NCBI RefSeq assembly: GCF_030867095.1
Contig: NC_081837.1
Coordinates: 17,688,501-17,752,500 of the forward strand
Direction: 5' to 3'
Source: Alligator mississippiensis
Taxonomy: Eukaryota > Chordata > Crocodylia > Alligatoridae
DNA: 64,000 nucleotides
The notes under the pieces: model-generated
Databases searched by the model: none
What the model was told of the DNA's origin: nothing
What the model saw: only the letters and a program-made list of their open reading frames with translations
Part shown: positions 34,732 through 45,464 of the stretch, one piece after another
Layout of the letters: every line of letters begins with the position of its first letter
Numbering within the stretch: position 1 is the stretch's first letter
Program-made: the position numbers and the translations under genes

Positions 34732-35184
34732 ATGACACCAGCGCTGGCTTTGCTCATCCTTCTGGCAGCTCCACCGGGTAAGTGCCTCCTGTCTTGTGGG
34801 ACAGAGGGATGCAGCGGCAGAATGAGTGTGAGACTGGTAGAAGATTGTTCATTTGCTAATGATGTATTTTTCTCCATTAGGTGTCCTGGCCCAGGTCACA
34901 CTGAAGGAGTCTAGCCCAGGGGTTGTGAAGCCCAGAGAGACCCTCAGCCTGACCTGCACCGTGTCTGGATTCTCTCTCACTAGCAGTGCTGTGAGCTGGG
35001 TTCGGCAGGCAGCAGGGAAAAGGCTCGAGTGGGTCGGAAGTATCGGGAGTGGTGGAAGCGCCTGCTATAACAGCGCTCTCCAAAGCCGCCTCACCATCAG
35101 CAGAGACACGTCCAGCAGCCAAGTGCACCTGCGCCTGACCAGTGTCCAACCTGTAGACACAGCCTGGTATTACTGTGCCAGATA
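34732..35184 (+). CDS. IGHV: Immunoglobulin heavy-chain variable segment V4, clan II, intact
   Basis: Leader exon 34732-34777, intron 103 bp, V exon 34881-35184. Mature start [20 protein letters not shown], so a Gly and another Gly of relatives are Ser and Arg. CDR1 is SSAVS. FR2 is [14 protein letters not shown], with Arg at Kabat 44. CDR2 is [14 protein letters not shown], with an unpaired Cys at the same position as in V2. FR3 is [15 protein letters not shown] and the end is YYCAR. No stop or frameshift. Promoter and RSS are intact. Confidence 0.93.
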
Positions 35185-35223
35185 CACAGTGAATGAAAAC
35201 CCATGAGAGCCTGCACAAAAACC
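35185..35223 (+). other. V4 23-RSS
   Basis: CACAGTG (35185-35191), 23-bp spacer, ACAAAAACC (35215-35223). Confidence 0.95.
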
Positions 35224-35833
35224 AGCCCTGCAGGACCTGCCCGCCTGTGTGAGCAGCAGAGGCAGCAGCTGCCAGGCCCAGGCTCTGCTCCCTGCTGGGT
35301 CGGACACATCAAGCCTTTTAGATCACTTGAACCAGCCAGGGATTAAATCCAGGGAAGATTAAATCCTAAGGGGGAAGCAGGCTGAACACTGCTCCCTTGG
35401 GCGCATCCCCGCCTCCTGCCCTACACTGACTCCTTGCTCAGCAGTGACCAAGTGCAGGAGCTGAGCCCAGTCCAGGCCCCAACCCCCAGAGCCCTGCTTG
35501 CCCCTCCTGCACTGCCCATATCCCCATCCTGGGTGACTTCCGTGAGGTCAGCCCTCATTAGACCAACTCATCTGCGGAAGGGCTGAGAGGGGAGAGCCTC
35601 CCAGAGACAGCACCCAGCAGCCTGCACACACAGAAGACAGAGCACTGCACGCTGACAATAACTTCTTCCATTACACGAACAGCACCCAGGACAGCCCCTA
35701 CACACCCCCACTGTGCTCTGATCTCAGGGCTGCAGCAAAAGCCACCAGCCCAGACGCACAAAGGCAGCTGCTGGCTACAGCCAGGACCTTAGACCCCCCC
35801 ATCTTTCCCCATCTGCCACTGCAGCTTTACTGA
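35224..35833. other. module flank, contracted
   Basis: About 140 bp of V-proximal flank joins directly (near 35360) to sequence matching 28400-28860. The stretch that carries the solo LTR in the V1-V3 modules is missing here. No gene. Confidence 0.55.
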
Positions 35834-36089
35834 GTCTCTGTGCCTCTCCTGCAAAATCTCTGGGTCCACCATCACCAACTTCTTTATGATTTGGGCTTGC
35901 CAGGCTCCTGGGAAGGGACTGGAGGGGGTCGCAGGTATAAATGCTTCACACCAGTAATCTCACCAAATACTACAGGGCTGCGGTGAAGGGGCGATTGAAC
36001 ATCTCTATAGATGATTTCAGCAATGCCTTGTACCTGCAGAAAAACAATCTGAGAGCTGACGACAGGGCCTGGTATCATGGTGTGAAGTC
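35834..36089 (+). pseudogene. IGHV: IGHV clan III pseudogene, 5' truncated
   Basis: The match to 23469 starts in FR1 at GAGTCTCTGTGCCTCTCC and is joined on its left to module flank (CAGCTTTACT, as at 28857). FR1 end, [19 protein letters not shown], the frame change in CDR2, and FR3 (RLNISIDDFSNALYLQ, DDRAWYHG) follow. It lacks the leader, early FR1 and second Cys. Unlike its relatives its RSS is also damaged. Confidence 0.88.
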
Positions 36090-36128
36090 CAAAGTGATCA
36101 GAAGCCTGCTGTGCCCAATACAGAAACT
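36090..36128 (+). other. degenerate 23-RSS of the pseudogene at 35834
   Basis: Heptamer position reads CAAAGTG (36090-36096) and the nonamer ACAGAAACT (36120-36128). The change in the third heptamer base should sharply reduce recombination. Confidence 0.8.
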
Positions 36129-37623
36129 TCTGAGCAAACCTCTTGCCAGCTCATGGCCAGCAGCAAGAAGCAGCCACAGCCTGAACAAACAGCTGGAGGA
36201 GTCTGTGCTGCTATCCAACCCATGCTGACACAGGAGCAGGGGCCAGCTGGGGACACTGGGAGATATCAGTGAGTGGGGGTGGGGGGTGTCTGGCATCTTT
36301 GGCTGCTTGGTGGTACCCCATGATCCCCCTCCCTGGGGACTCACTGCCTCCTGCTCTGACATGACCAAGCCCATGGGCCATATCTCCATGCCACACAGTA
36401 GCAGGGCCAGTTCTGAGCATGCCTGCAGAGACCAACCCAGGGACTTCTGGGAGGAGCTGTAAGAGACCCCAGCAGAACAAGAGGATGCTGATAAGACTGG
36501 ACCCTGTCCCAGCCTCCTGTGTCTTGCACACACACAGGGCAGGATGGGGCTCCCCAGCCCTGGGCTCTCCCCATCATGCAGCACTCAAGGGCAGCTGGGC
36601 CACGACCCATACTCTGCAGGTAGAGGGAAAGCTCCTTGGGAAGCCTGAACTACTCCAGCAGGCCTACAGACACCCAGGCGCTGGGGCTTTATGCAGCTGT
36701 GTAGGACTAGGCTTCAACGGGTTAACCACCCTGAGCCACTCAGGTTTTCGACCGTGAGGCAAAATACTTAGGCACCCAGGGTTTGGTGCCCTCCTCCAGC
36801 TCGGCATCTGTGCATGGCAGGATGTATCCCTGATGGACCTAGCACTTCTCCTATCCCAGAGACCAGATGAGTGCACATCCACATCCTGTGATGCAGTCGG
36901 ACACACCAGATCCATGCATGCAGCCTCCCCCCGCACACACACAGGCACCAGAGGGCAGAGACACCCAACACATGTGAATGGGCAGAGATAAGCACAAAGC
37001 AACTATGAAGGACCAACTGCCCTCTTAGGAAAGGGAGGATTTTTATGCTCTGCTTTTTCATCATTTCCCTCATTTGCCTCGTTCAAATGATAGCCAGTTT
37101 CCCAGAAATGAAGCAAATTCACAGCATTTAACCTTCACACCCTGGGATACCTTCCATATAAAATAAAAAGCATCCAGTTTCATTAGGTTTCTGTATTCTG
37201 CTGGCATCGATCCCTCAGCTGCTATGAAACAAGTTGTCACTTCTACCAAAAGTCAGGAGCCCTCTGAATAAAATAAGGCTCCCCCAAGCCTCTGGGGCTC
37301 ATTCGACATTTAAGTAGCATGGATCCATCCTTCCCTGAGAAACTGGAATTTTCCCTGGGAGATTTTTCCCTGGCAGGACTCTGGGATATTTCCCTGGGAG
37401 AGAGGGGAAGTCCCAGATCATGGGAGGTTTTGCCTTGATAATATCCAGCCGGAGACAAAATCTGTAACTCCTCTAGATTTTTATTGTTTGGCTCTTGGTT
37501 TACTGTGCCATTTGTCTGGTACAATATCAAAGCCAACTCCCCATTTCCAGGTTTCCCTTTGGCTCTCAAAACCCCTTTAGTCAACAGCCAAATCTACCTT
37601 GTGTGACATCTGTGAAAGGCCCT
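36129..37623. repeat. inter-V spacer copy (V5 module), shortened
   Basis: Homologous to 23822-26150 but with about 0.8 kb missing just after 36195 (the join corresponds to about 23888 and 24722 of the V3 module). No gene. Confidence 0.85.
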
Positions 37624-37645
37624 TATAAAAGAAGCACATGCAAAT
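37624..37645 (+). promoter_or_regulatory. V5 promoter: TATAAAA then octamer
   Basis: TATAAAA 37624-37630 and ATGCAAAT 37638-37645, 143 bp before the ATG. Confidence 0.85.
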
Positions 37646-37780
37646 GTTGTTCCCCAATTTCCTGCTTAACGCAGGCAAGGTTCCTCCTTAAACACCAGCC
37701 CTGGCTCTGTGCACCTCAGTGTCTCCCCAGAGCTGCTGCCTCCTGTCTGCTGGGGACACCGGGCACCAGCCACAAGGACC

Positions 37781-38233
37781 ATGACACCAGCGCTGGCTTT
37801 GCTCATCCTTCTGGCAGCTCCACCGGGTAAGTGCCTCCTGTCTTGTAGGGCAGGGGGATGCAGCAGCAGGATGAGAGGGAGACTGGTAGAAGATTGTTCA
37901 TTTGCTAATGATGTATTTTTCTCCATTAGGTGTCCTGGCCCAGATCACGCTGAAGGAGTCTGGCCGAGGGGTCATGAAGCCCGGAGAGACCCTCAGCCTG
38001 ACCTGCACCGTGTCTGGATTCTCTCTCACTAGCAGTGATGTGAGCTGGGTTCGGCAGGAAGCAGGGAAAGGGCTGGAGTGGGTTGGAATACTCTGGAGAG
38101 GTGGAAGCACTGAGTATAACAGCGCTCTCCAAAGCCGCCTCACCATCAGCAGAGACACGTATAACAGCCAAGTGCACCTGTGCCTGACCGGGGTCCAACC
38201 TGTAGACACGGCCCAGTATTACTGTGTCAGATA
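37781..38233 (+). CDS. IGHV: Immunoglobulin heavy-chain variable segment V5, clan II, intact
   Basis: Leader exon 37781-37826, V exon 37930-38233. Mature start [23 protein letters not shown]1 SSDVS, FR2 [17 protein letters not shown]2 [16 protein letters not shown]3 is [19 protein letters not shown], where an extra Cys replaces the usual Arg. The end is YYCVR. No stop or frameshift. The unpaired FR3 Cys lies on a beta strand and could impair folding. Promoter is intact; the RSS nonamer has one change. Confidence 0.9.
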
Positions 38234-38272
38234 CACAGTGAATGAAAATGCATGAGAGCCTGCACAGAAACC
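38234..38272 (+). other. V5 23-RSS
   Basis: CACAGTG (38234-38240), 23-bp spacer, nonamer ACAGAAACC (38264-38272; one change from its relatives). Confidence 0.93.
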
Positions 38273-39625
38273 AGCCTTGCAGGACCGACTTGGCTGTGTG
38301 AGCAGCAGAGGCAGCAGCTGCCAGCCCCGTGCTCTCCCTGCTGGGTCGGACACATCAGGCCTGTTAGATCACTTGAACCAGCCAGGATTAAATCCAGGGA
38401 AGGCTCAAGAGTGATCAGTGGGTCAAAAATCTCATATTTAGAATGGGCCCCACATACCCTGCCCTTGTCTCCATTGTGCCCCTAGCTTGACCTGTCCTTG
38501 AAGAACTACAAGAGAAAGGCTGCCCAAGCTGGCACACAGGATTCAGGCAGTTGCCAGCAGACTGCTGTGCTTTTCCAGGACTCGGGACACAACTCTGGAG
38601 TCCTGACACCCCTTGTCTGTGCCAGGACTTACAGACCTCTCTGCACTGGTCAACACAATTGGAGACGGTGGCTGGACAGGGCTTTCCTGAGACATGATCC
38701 TGACCAAGACATCCCCTTGCTCCCACACAGACCCATTACCCTTGTCTACACAAGATGATGACTGTGCAGTCATTACTGTACGGTCATTTAGTACTTGTAT
38801 AAAAAAATACTAAATGACTGCACAGCAACTGGAGTTACTGTAAAGTAGCATCACCAAATGGCTGTTTTGTGATGCTGGCTCTGCAGTAGCCTGGGACTCC
38901 AGCTGCCACAGCAGGATCCTGACCACCCTGTGGATGCTGGATACCAGGTACCTGCAAGGACGTTCAGAGTGCCCGTGGCTGGATGTCAGGTAGCTCACAG
39001 GGGTTCACAGTGGCCATGGCTCCAAACTACCCACAAAGTTTGGTCTGACACAGCCCTGCCCTGAGTTAGGCTCGTGGCTGGGGATGAATCCTGAAGAACC
39101 TTCCCACTTGAAGAGAAGGCAGACATGCTGCAAGGTTGCAGCTAGGCCTGTAAGCAGAGCCAGACAACTATTTATGGTATATTGTTGTTTTTAACGATTT
39201 CTATGTGGCCTGGACATCATTGACTACAGACCCTTACGAGATGCACAGGGCTCAGCCAGCTCATGTTGGGCCAAGAATTCTGGCATCCTGGCCTAACCCC
39301 ATGGGAAAGGGATTTCTTGGCTGGGGTTGGCATTGCACAGTCTGTCAAAGAAGTTTCTTTGGTTCAGTCAAGTTTTCATACTTCAAAAGATCCCACATCC
39401 ACAGGGTGGCACCAAATGTTCACATTAGTAATGATACAGAGATACTAGAAGACAGCACTTAGGACAGCACCGGGGGCTCCTCCCATCCTCTGCTCCATGA
39501 AGGAGAGATGTTGGAAGGACATGGGGATCTCTGCTGTGAGTGCCTTTTACCATCAAAGGCACTGCAGTGTCCAGCTCTTGAGGGGTGGAGTAGCATGGGG
39601 GAGGCGGGGTGAAGGGGGTTGAGAC
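38273..39625. other. V5 downstream flank and unassigned DNA
   Basis: Flank shared with V1 to about 38740, including the empty LTR site near 38604. From about 38745 to 38900 there is a MITE-like stretch with inverted arms (CATTTAGTA...TACTAAATG) and a start resembling 22170. From 38900 to 39625 no gene is recognised. Confidence 0.5.
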
Positions 39626-40734
39626 CTCAGTGCCCAGCTCACCAGCAAGGTTTGCCCTCATTCATGGACCAATTCTTTGGTAACAGACAGCTTGACCCCA
39701 CCATCACCTTGGCTTTCATGGGGTCTTATCAAGCTGCACTAGTGGGGATTCCCACCATTGCCTGGCACATCTGGAACTTGGGTGAGTGCCAAGAGAGAGG
39801 GAATACAAGTGCAGGATATGGACAGAGGGACATACAACTGTTATAAGACGCAGAGAAAATGATGCAGCCTCCCTCTCTCCAGATACCCACCATGACCAAG
39901 AGAAACCTTCTCCAGTGCCCTCTATGAGTACAACATGATTCCCGGCCAGTTCACACTGTCTGGTAGACTAAGAACACCCTCATTTACCAAGTTATTCACA
40001 CAATGTAATGCTACAGATATAGGGGAACACAGGGGTGCAGCACTGCCCAGCACAGGCAGGCACCCCGCAACAGAGACACTCAGCGAACCTGCATGGGCAG
40101 AGATCAGCATGGAGCGAGCACAAAGGATGAACTGCTCAAGTAAGGAAAGGAAGGATTTTATGCCCATCAGTCCCTATTCTATTTATCCCCATTTCCATAA
40201 TTTTACCAGGTCAAAACTTAATGATTATCACCATTATACCTGTTTCGTAGACAGTAAGCCAATGTGTTCCACTTAAGGGTCACCCCCTGAGATCCTTTTT
40301 CAACACACAAACACCTGTATAGCAAATTTCTGTTCTGGGGGTATCACTCCCCCTGCTCCTATGGAGTAAGTTGAGACTTCTAGCCCAGAAAAGTCACCTT
40401 CGGAATAAAATAAGACCCCCTTTTCCCTCCCCCTCCCCTCCCCTCCAAGATCCTGGGGCTCAGTCTATTGATTGTAACACAAAACAGCATGGACACATCC
40501 CTCCCTGAGACCATCATAAGACAAAAGCAGGGGAAGTTTTGTTCCCTGGGAGAGAAGGGAAGGTCCCGAGCTTGAAAGGATTCACTTTGACAACTCCTGG
40601 CTCATGCACACTTTCCATAATGCCTCTAGGTCTTGATCAGCTTCTCCACGTTCCTAAACCCCTCGGCTTTCAAAACCCCAATAGTAAATAGACAGATTTA
40701 CATTGTGTTCAGGGAGATCTACAGAAAGGCCCCT

Positions 40735-40756
40735 TATAAAACAAGCACATGCAAAT
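40735..40756 (+). promoter_or_regulatory. V6 promoter: TATAAAA then octamer
   Basis: TATAAAA 40735-40741 and ATGCAAAT 40749-40756, 143 bp before the ATG. Confidence 0.85.
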
Positions 40757-40891
40757 TGTGCGACCCAGTTTCCTGCTTGACACCTGGAAGTGTCCTCATT
40801 AAGCACCAGCCCTGGCTCTGGGTGCTTCGGTGTCTCCTCAGACCCGCCACCTCCTTTCCCTTGGGGATACCAGGCATTAGTCAGAAGGACC

Positions 40892-41329
40892 ATGACACCA
40901 GCACTAGCTTTGTTAATCTTGCTAGCAGCCCCCCTGGGTAAGTGTCTGCTGGGATGTGGGGCAGGGGGATGAAGATGCAGAGGGAGAGGGTCCATTGGCT
41001 AATTCCCTATTTGTTTCTCCATTAGGTGTCCTGTCACAGATCATGCTGAAGAAGTCTGACTCTGGGGTGGTGAAGCCCGGAGAGACCCTCAGCCTGACCT
41101 GCACCGTGTCTGGATTCTCTCTCACTAGCTATGGTGTAGAGTGGGTTCGGCAGGCAGCAGAAGAAAGGCTGCAGTGGGTAGGAGTTATCTGGGGTAGTGG
41201 AAGCACTAACTATAACAGCGCTCTCCAAAGCCGCCTCACCATCAGCAGAGACACGTCCAGCAGCCAAGTTTACCTGCGCCTGACCGGGGTCCAGCCTGCA
41301 GACACAGCCCAGTATTACTGTGCCAAACA
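40892..41329 (+). CDS. IGHV: Immunoglobulin heavy-chain variable segment V6, clan II, intact
   Basis: Leader exon 40892-40937 ([16 protein letters not shown]), 88-bp intron, V exon 41026-41329. Mature start [23 protein letters not shown]1 SYGVE, FR2 [17 protein letters not shown]2 [16 protein letters not shown]3 [15 protein letters not shown], end YYCAK. FR2 differs from V1-V5: GKGLEW has become EERLQW, adding charge at the usual light-chain interface. It differs from V7 and V8 by a Thr-to-Met change near the start of FR1. No stop or frameshift. Promoter and RSS are perfect. Confidence 0.93.
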
Positions 41330-41368
41330 CACAGTGAATGAAAATGCATGAGAGCCTGCACAAAAACC
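41330..41368 (+). other. V6 23-RSS
   Basis: CACAGTG (41330-41336), 23-bp spacer, ACAAAAACC (41360-41368). Confidence 0.95.
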
Positions 41369-41784
41369 AGCCCTGCAGGACCGACCTGGCTGTGTGAGCA
41401 GCAGAGGCAGCAGCTGCCAGCCCCGTGCTCTCCCTGCTGGGTCGGACACATCAGGCCTGTTAGATCACTTGAACCAGCCAGGGATTAAATCCAGGGATAG
41501 CTCAGAAGTGACCACTAGTATGAGAATTGAACCTAGGTGTCCTGCCCTGGTCTCCATCATGCCCCACTTCTCCGTCTGTCCTTCTTGCAGGAATACAAGG
41601 GACAGACTCCCCAGCCTGGCAGCCAGGACTCAGGCTGCCGCCAGCCTGCTGTGCTATTATAGGACTAGGGACATGACTCAGGCGTACACGTGCCTGGGAG
41701 CTCAGCCTCGGCGTAGGAGGCAGAGCACAGCCCTGGCCCTGCACTCCACCTCCCACCACTGGGCTGAGCTCCATGGAGCCGTGC

Positions 41785-42150
41785 TGGATGCAGGCTTCAC
41801 CCAGCGCCAGTCCGAGGTGGCAGCGGCAGCCTCCTGTCATCCGGCACAGATCCAGGGCCCCACAGCCCTGAGACAGCTGGGAGGCTGTGCGAGACTCCTC
41901 CCAGGTGTGCGGGCCCCCAAATCTATGCCTGGATGGCAGGAGGCTGCCGCTGCTGCCTGGGGCCAGCGGCACCATCTGTCCTGCCCGGTGCTGGGTGCAG
42001 GCTGAGCTCAGTGCCGGTCCTAGGCAGCAGTGGCAGCCTTCTGTCATCCAGTGCAGATCCGGGGCCCGCACCCCTGGGAGGAGTCCGGCGCAGCCCTCCG
42101 GGGGTGCAAGCCCCCGAGATCAGCTTGCCAGATGACAGAAGGCTGCTTTC
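41785..42150. repeat. foldback array in unit A
   Basis: Two tandem ~200-bp repeats, each an imperfect inverted repeat. First arms: GGCAGCGGCAGCCTCCTGTC (about 41819) against GGCAGGAGGCTGCCGCTG (about 41935). Second arms: GGCAGCCTTCTGTCATCC (about 42029) against AGATGACAGAAGGCTGC (about 42130). Very GC-rich. Long open frames here on both strands are explained by this symmetry and are not treated as genes. Confidence 0.75.
41812..41823 (+). promoter_or_regulatory. CTCF-like motif (unit A)
   Basis: CCGAGGTGGCAG fits the CGNGGNGGCAG part of the CTCF core motif. It lies about 480 bp downstream of the V6 heptamer and is repeated in units B and C. Binding is unproven. Confidence 0.3.
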
Positions 42151-43387
42151 AATACTTTGAGCTGCACTTTCCAAGAAACTTCTGCACCTATGTCCTTTAA
42201 AGTTGGCAGGCTTCATGCCCTCAGAAGGGGCTACCACCCCTGCAACGTGCATCTGAATCAGGCAAGATCTGACAATGTTTTAGGCATTTTCATCATTCCC
42301 CATTATAGCCTATGGGCAACATGGTAAAACGAGACATTGCTTTGAAATGAAATGAAATGACAAAATGAAACACTGTCCCTTCAAAATGAAACGATGGTGT
42401 TTCACACAGCCTGAATGGCCTGCTGTGCTGGGGGAGCTCCAGAGCCACAGGGTGCAGGGCACTGTGCTGGGAGCAGCACACAGACAAGAGCAGAAGAAGA
42501 CAGACCCTCGGCATTTGAAACACCCTTAGGCTGGTCACAGGTCACAGGGAGATGCATTCACACCTCTTGCAATGCTGAAGGCCTCGACCACAGGCAGGGG
42601 AAGACTTATTGTCACCCCACTGAAATGTTGAAGACCAAGGTGGTACCTGGAGAGACCCCTAAATACCCGCTTGGTTGCTGCAGATGGAGGCAGCTGGGAC
42701 TCAGACCAGTGGCCTGTCCCTCACACATTGGGTGCAGCACCTAACACACCGCATGGTCTAGCCATCTCCCAGGGGAAGCCCCCACTCCTCCAGCCCCTGA
42801 CAACAGGGCCCAGGGTGCTCCAGATCCACCATTGCTGCCTCCTGTCCCATCCCCCTGCCCTGTCCAGGCTCCTGCAACAGTCACTGGAGGAGAGCAAGTC
42901 CCAGCAACCTGGAGATACCTGGGTCAAGGCCAGCAGGTGCCAGAGGAAGTTCCTGGGGAGCCTGGAGGCTGAAGTAACAATCCCTCTGGAGAGGGGAAGA
43001 TGCCCCATGCCCACACAGCACTGCCCAAGTAGGTGCTTCATAGGGCTCAGCCCTGTGGGGAGACTCACAGCCAGAACCAGACTCAGGGGGTCTCTAGGCA
43101 CAGGCCAGGGCCAAGGCTGCTGAACCCCTGCTGTGGTAATGGAGACAGCCCAGTCAGCCATACCTGTGCTGGGCAGGGAAAACCCGTGTGCTAGGGGCAC
43201 CTGGTTAAAACAACAGCTCCTGGGTGCCGAGCTTCAGGCCCTCTTTGATCATTGCCCTGTCGACTCAGGGCACAAAAGCCACAAAGGTCTCATAATCTCT
43301 GGTTCCCTCTGGCCCCGCAGGGTCAGAGCAATCAGGGGTGACCAGGGGTCAGCAGCTTCCCCTGAGCCACCCCTGTAGCCCAGCTCC

Positions 43388-43930
43388 ATGCTGCCCTTGG
43401 GAAGCTCCTCTTCCTCCTCTCTGCCCTGCCAGGTGAGTCCACGTCCCACAGCCCTGAAATGCCCCAAATCCCTTGAGATTCCAGAGGCCTCAGCAGGTCC
43501 TGAGCCTGACCACAGCACCAGAGAGTCCTTGACCAATTCCCATGTGCCCAAGCAGGGCCCAGCATGATGCTTCTTCTTACCCTTACTTCTTCCTAGATCC
43601 CAGTTTCAGATTCACCTAGTGGAGTCTAGAGGGGGAATTCAGAAGCCCAGATGATCTCTACACTTTTCTGCAGTCTTGGGATCCAACTTCAGCAGCAATT
43701 CAGTGACCTGGCTCCATCACGCTTTTGGGAGGAGGCTGCAGTCAGGGGCAGGAATACACAACCCTGGTCATAGCCACACAACTTGCTACAGCGAGTTGGT
43801 GAAGGGGCCATTCTCCATCACCAGAGAGCTGCATCACCATGCACCTGGACAGGAGCAGCCTCAGAGCAGAGAACAAGGCCTGGAGGGACTGTGGGGAAGA
43901 GATGCAGGTTGTGAGACTGCGGTCAATGCA
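43388..43930 (+). pseudogene. IGHV: IGHV clan III pseudogene (unit A)
   Basis: A leader-like exon begins at ATG 43388 (MLPLGSSSSSSLPC) and ends at a GTGAGT donor (43433), followed by a 164-bp intron with acceptor CTTCCTAG. The V exon from 43597 reads QFQIHLVESRGGIQKPR, then a stop. FR2 (VTWLHHAFGRRLQ), an FR3 start (LVKGPFSITREL) and a badly damaged end (EQGLEGLWG) follow in other frames. The FR1 Cys is missing and no RSS was recognised. It is more decayed than the clan III copies upstream and is not closely similar to them. Confidence 0.82.
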
Positions 43931-45307
43931 AACCCCAATGCAAAGCTACTACCAGCTCCATGTCTTTAGGGATCAGCTGTCACAGCCAGGAAGGATTTGC
44001 TGAGCTGCCAGGGATGCACGCTCCAAAGTCCCACAAGCACCAGGCAGTGCCACCCCCTGTAAACCTGCCCCCTGCTCTGCCGTGGCCGAGCTCATTTCCA
44101 TCAGTTGTTTATCATCCTGAGAACCAGTTTCCCAGGCGAGAAGCAATTGTGCTGCATTGAACCCTCATGCACTGGGATTCTCTTTTCCCACAGACAACTC
44201 AGTGCCCAGCTCACCAGCAAGGTTTGCCCTCATTCATGGACCAATTCTTTGTTAACAGACAGCTTGACCCCACCATCACCTTGGCTTTCATGGGGTCTTA
44301 TCAAGCTGCACCAGCGGGGATTCCCACCATTGCCTGGCACATCTGGAACTTGGGTGACTGCCAAGAGAGAGGGAATACAAGTGCAGGATATGGATAGAGG
44401 GACACACAACGGTTATTAGGCGCAGAGAAAATGATGCAGCCTCCCTCTCTCCAGATACCCACCATGACCAAGAGAAACCTTCTCCAGTGCCCTCTATGAG
44501 TACAACATGATCCCCGGTCATTTCACACTCTCTGGTAGACTAAGAACACCCTCATTTCCCAAGTTATTCACACAATGTAATGCTACAGCTATAGGGGAAC
44601 ACAGGGGTGCAGCACTGCCCAGCACAGGCAGGCACCCCGCAACAGAGACACTCAGCAAACCTGCATGGGCAGAGATCAGCATGGAGCGAGCACAAAGGAT
44701 GAACTGCTGAAGTAAGGAAAGGAAGGATTTTATGCCCATCAGTCCCTATTCTATTTATCCCCATTTCCATAATTTTACCAGGTCAAAACTTAATGCTTAT
44801 CACCATTATACCTGTTTTGTAGACAGTAAGCCAATGTGTTCCACTTAAGGGTCACCCCCTGAGATCCTTTTTCAACACACAAACACTGGTATAGCAAATT
44901 TCTGTTCTGGGGGTATCACTCCCCCTGCTCCTATGGAATAAGTTGAGACTTCTAGCCCAGAAAAGTCACCTTCAGAATAAAATAAGACCCCCTTTTCCCT
45001 CCCCTTCCCCCCTCCCCCCCAAGATCCTGGGGCTCAGTCTATTGATTGTAACACAAAACAGCATGGATACATCCCTCCCTGAGACCATCATAAGACAAAA
45101 GCAGGGAAGGGTTTGTTCCCTGGGAGAGAAGGGAAGGTCCCGAGCTTGAAAGGATTCACTTTGACAACTCCTGGCTCATGCACACTTTCCATAATGCCTC
45201 TAGGTCTTGATCAGCTTCTCCACGTTCCTAAGCCCTTGGCTTTCAAAACCCCAATAGTAAATAGACAGATTTACATTGTGTTCAGAGAGATCTACAGAAA
45301 GGCCCCT

Positions 45308-45329
45308 TATAAAACAAGCACATGCAAAT
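45308..45329 (+). promoter_or_regulatory. V7 promoter: TATAAAA then octamer
   Basis: TATAAAA 45308-45314 and ATGCAAAT 45322-45329, 143 bp before the ATG. Confidence 0.85.
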
Positions 45330-45464
45330 TGTGCGACCCAGTTTCCTGCTTGACACCTGGAAGTGTCCTCATTAAGCACCAGCCCTGGCTCTGGGTGCTT
45401 CAGTGTCTCCTCAGACCTGCCACCTCCTTTCCCTTGGGGATACTGGGCATTAGTCAGAAGGACC

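Larger units (their letters stand above)
39626..44207. repeat. tandem unit A (about 4.58 kb) carrying V6 and a clan III pseudogene
   Basis: First of three direct tandem units starting at CTCAGTGCCCAGCTCACC. Unit content, in order: about 1.1 kb 5' flank, V6, a GC-rich foldback array, about 1 kb unassigned, a clan III pseudogene, flank. Equivalent V positions differ by 4573 bp (A to B) and 4572 bp (B to C). Confidence 0.95.

Noticed and set aside
41394-42252. Overlapping open frames of about 110-210 codons on both strands, repeated in all three tandem units
   Set aside because: They lie in the GC-rich foldback array and V downstream flank, have low-complexity composition and no family resemblance. 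Inverted symmetry explains open frames on both strands.
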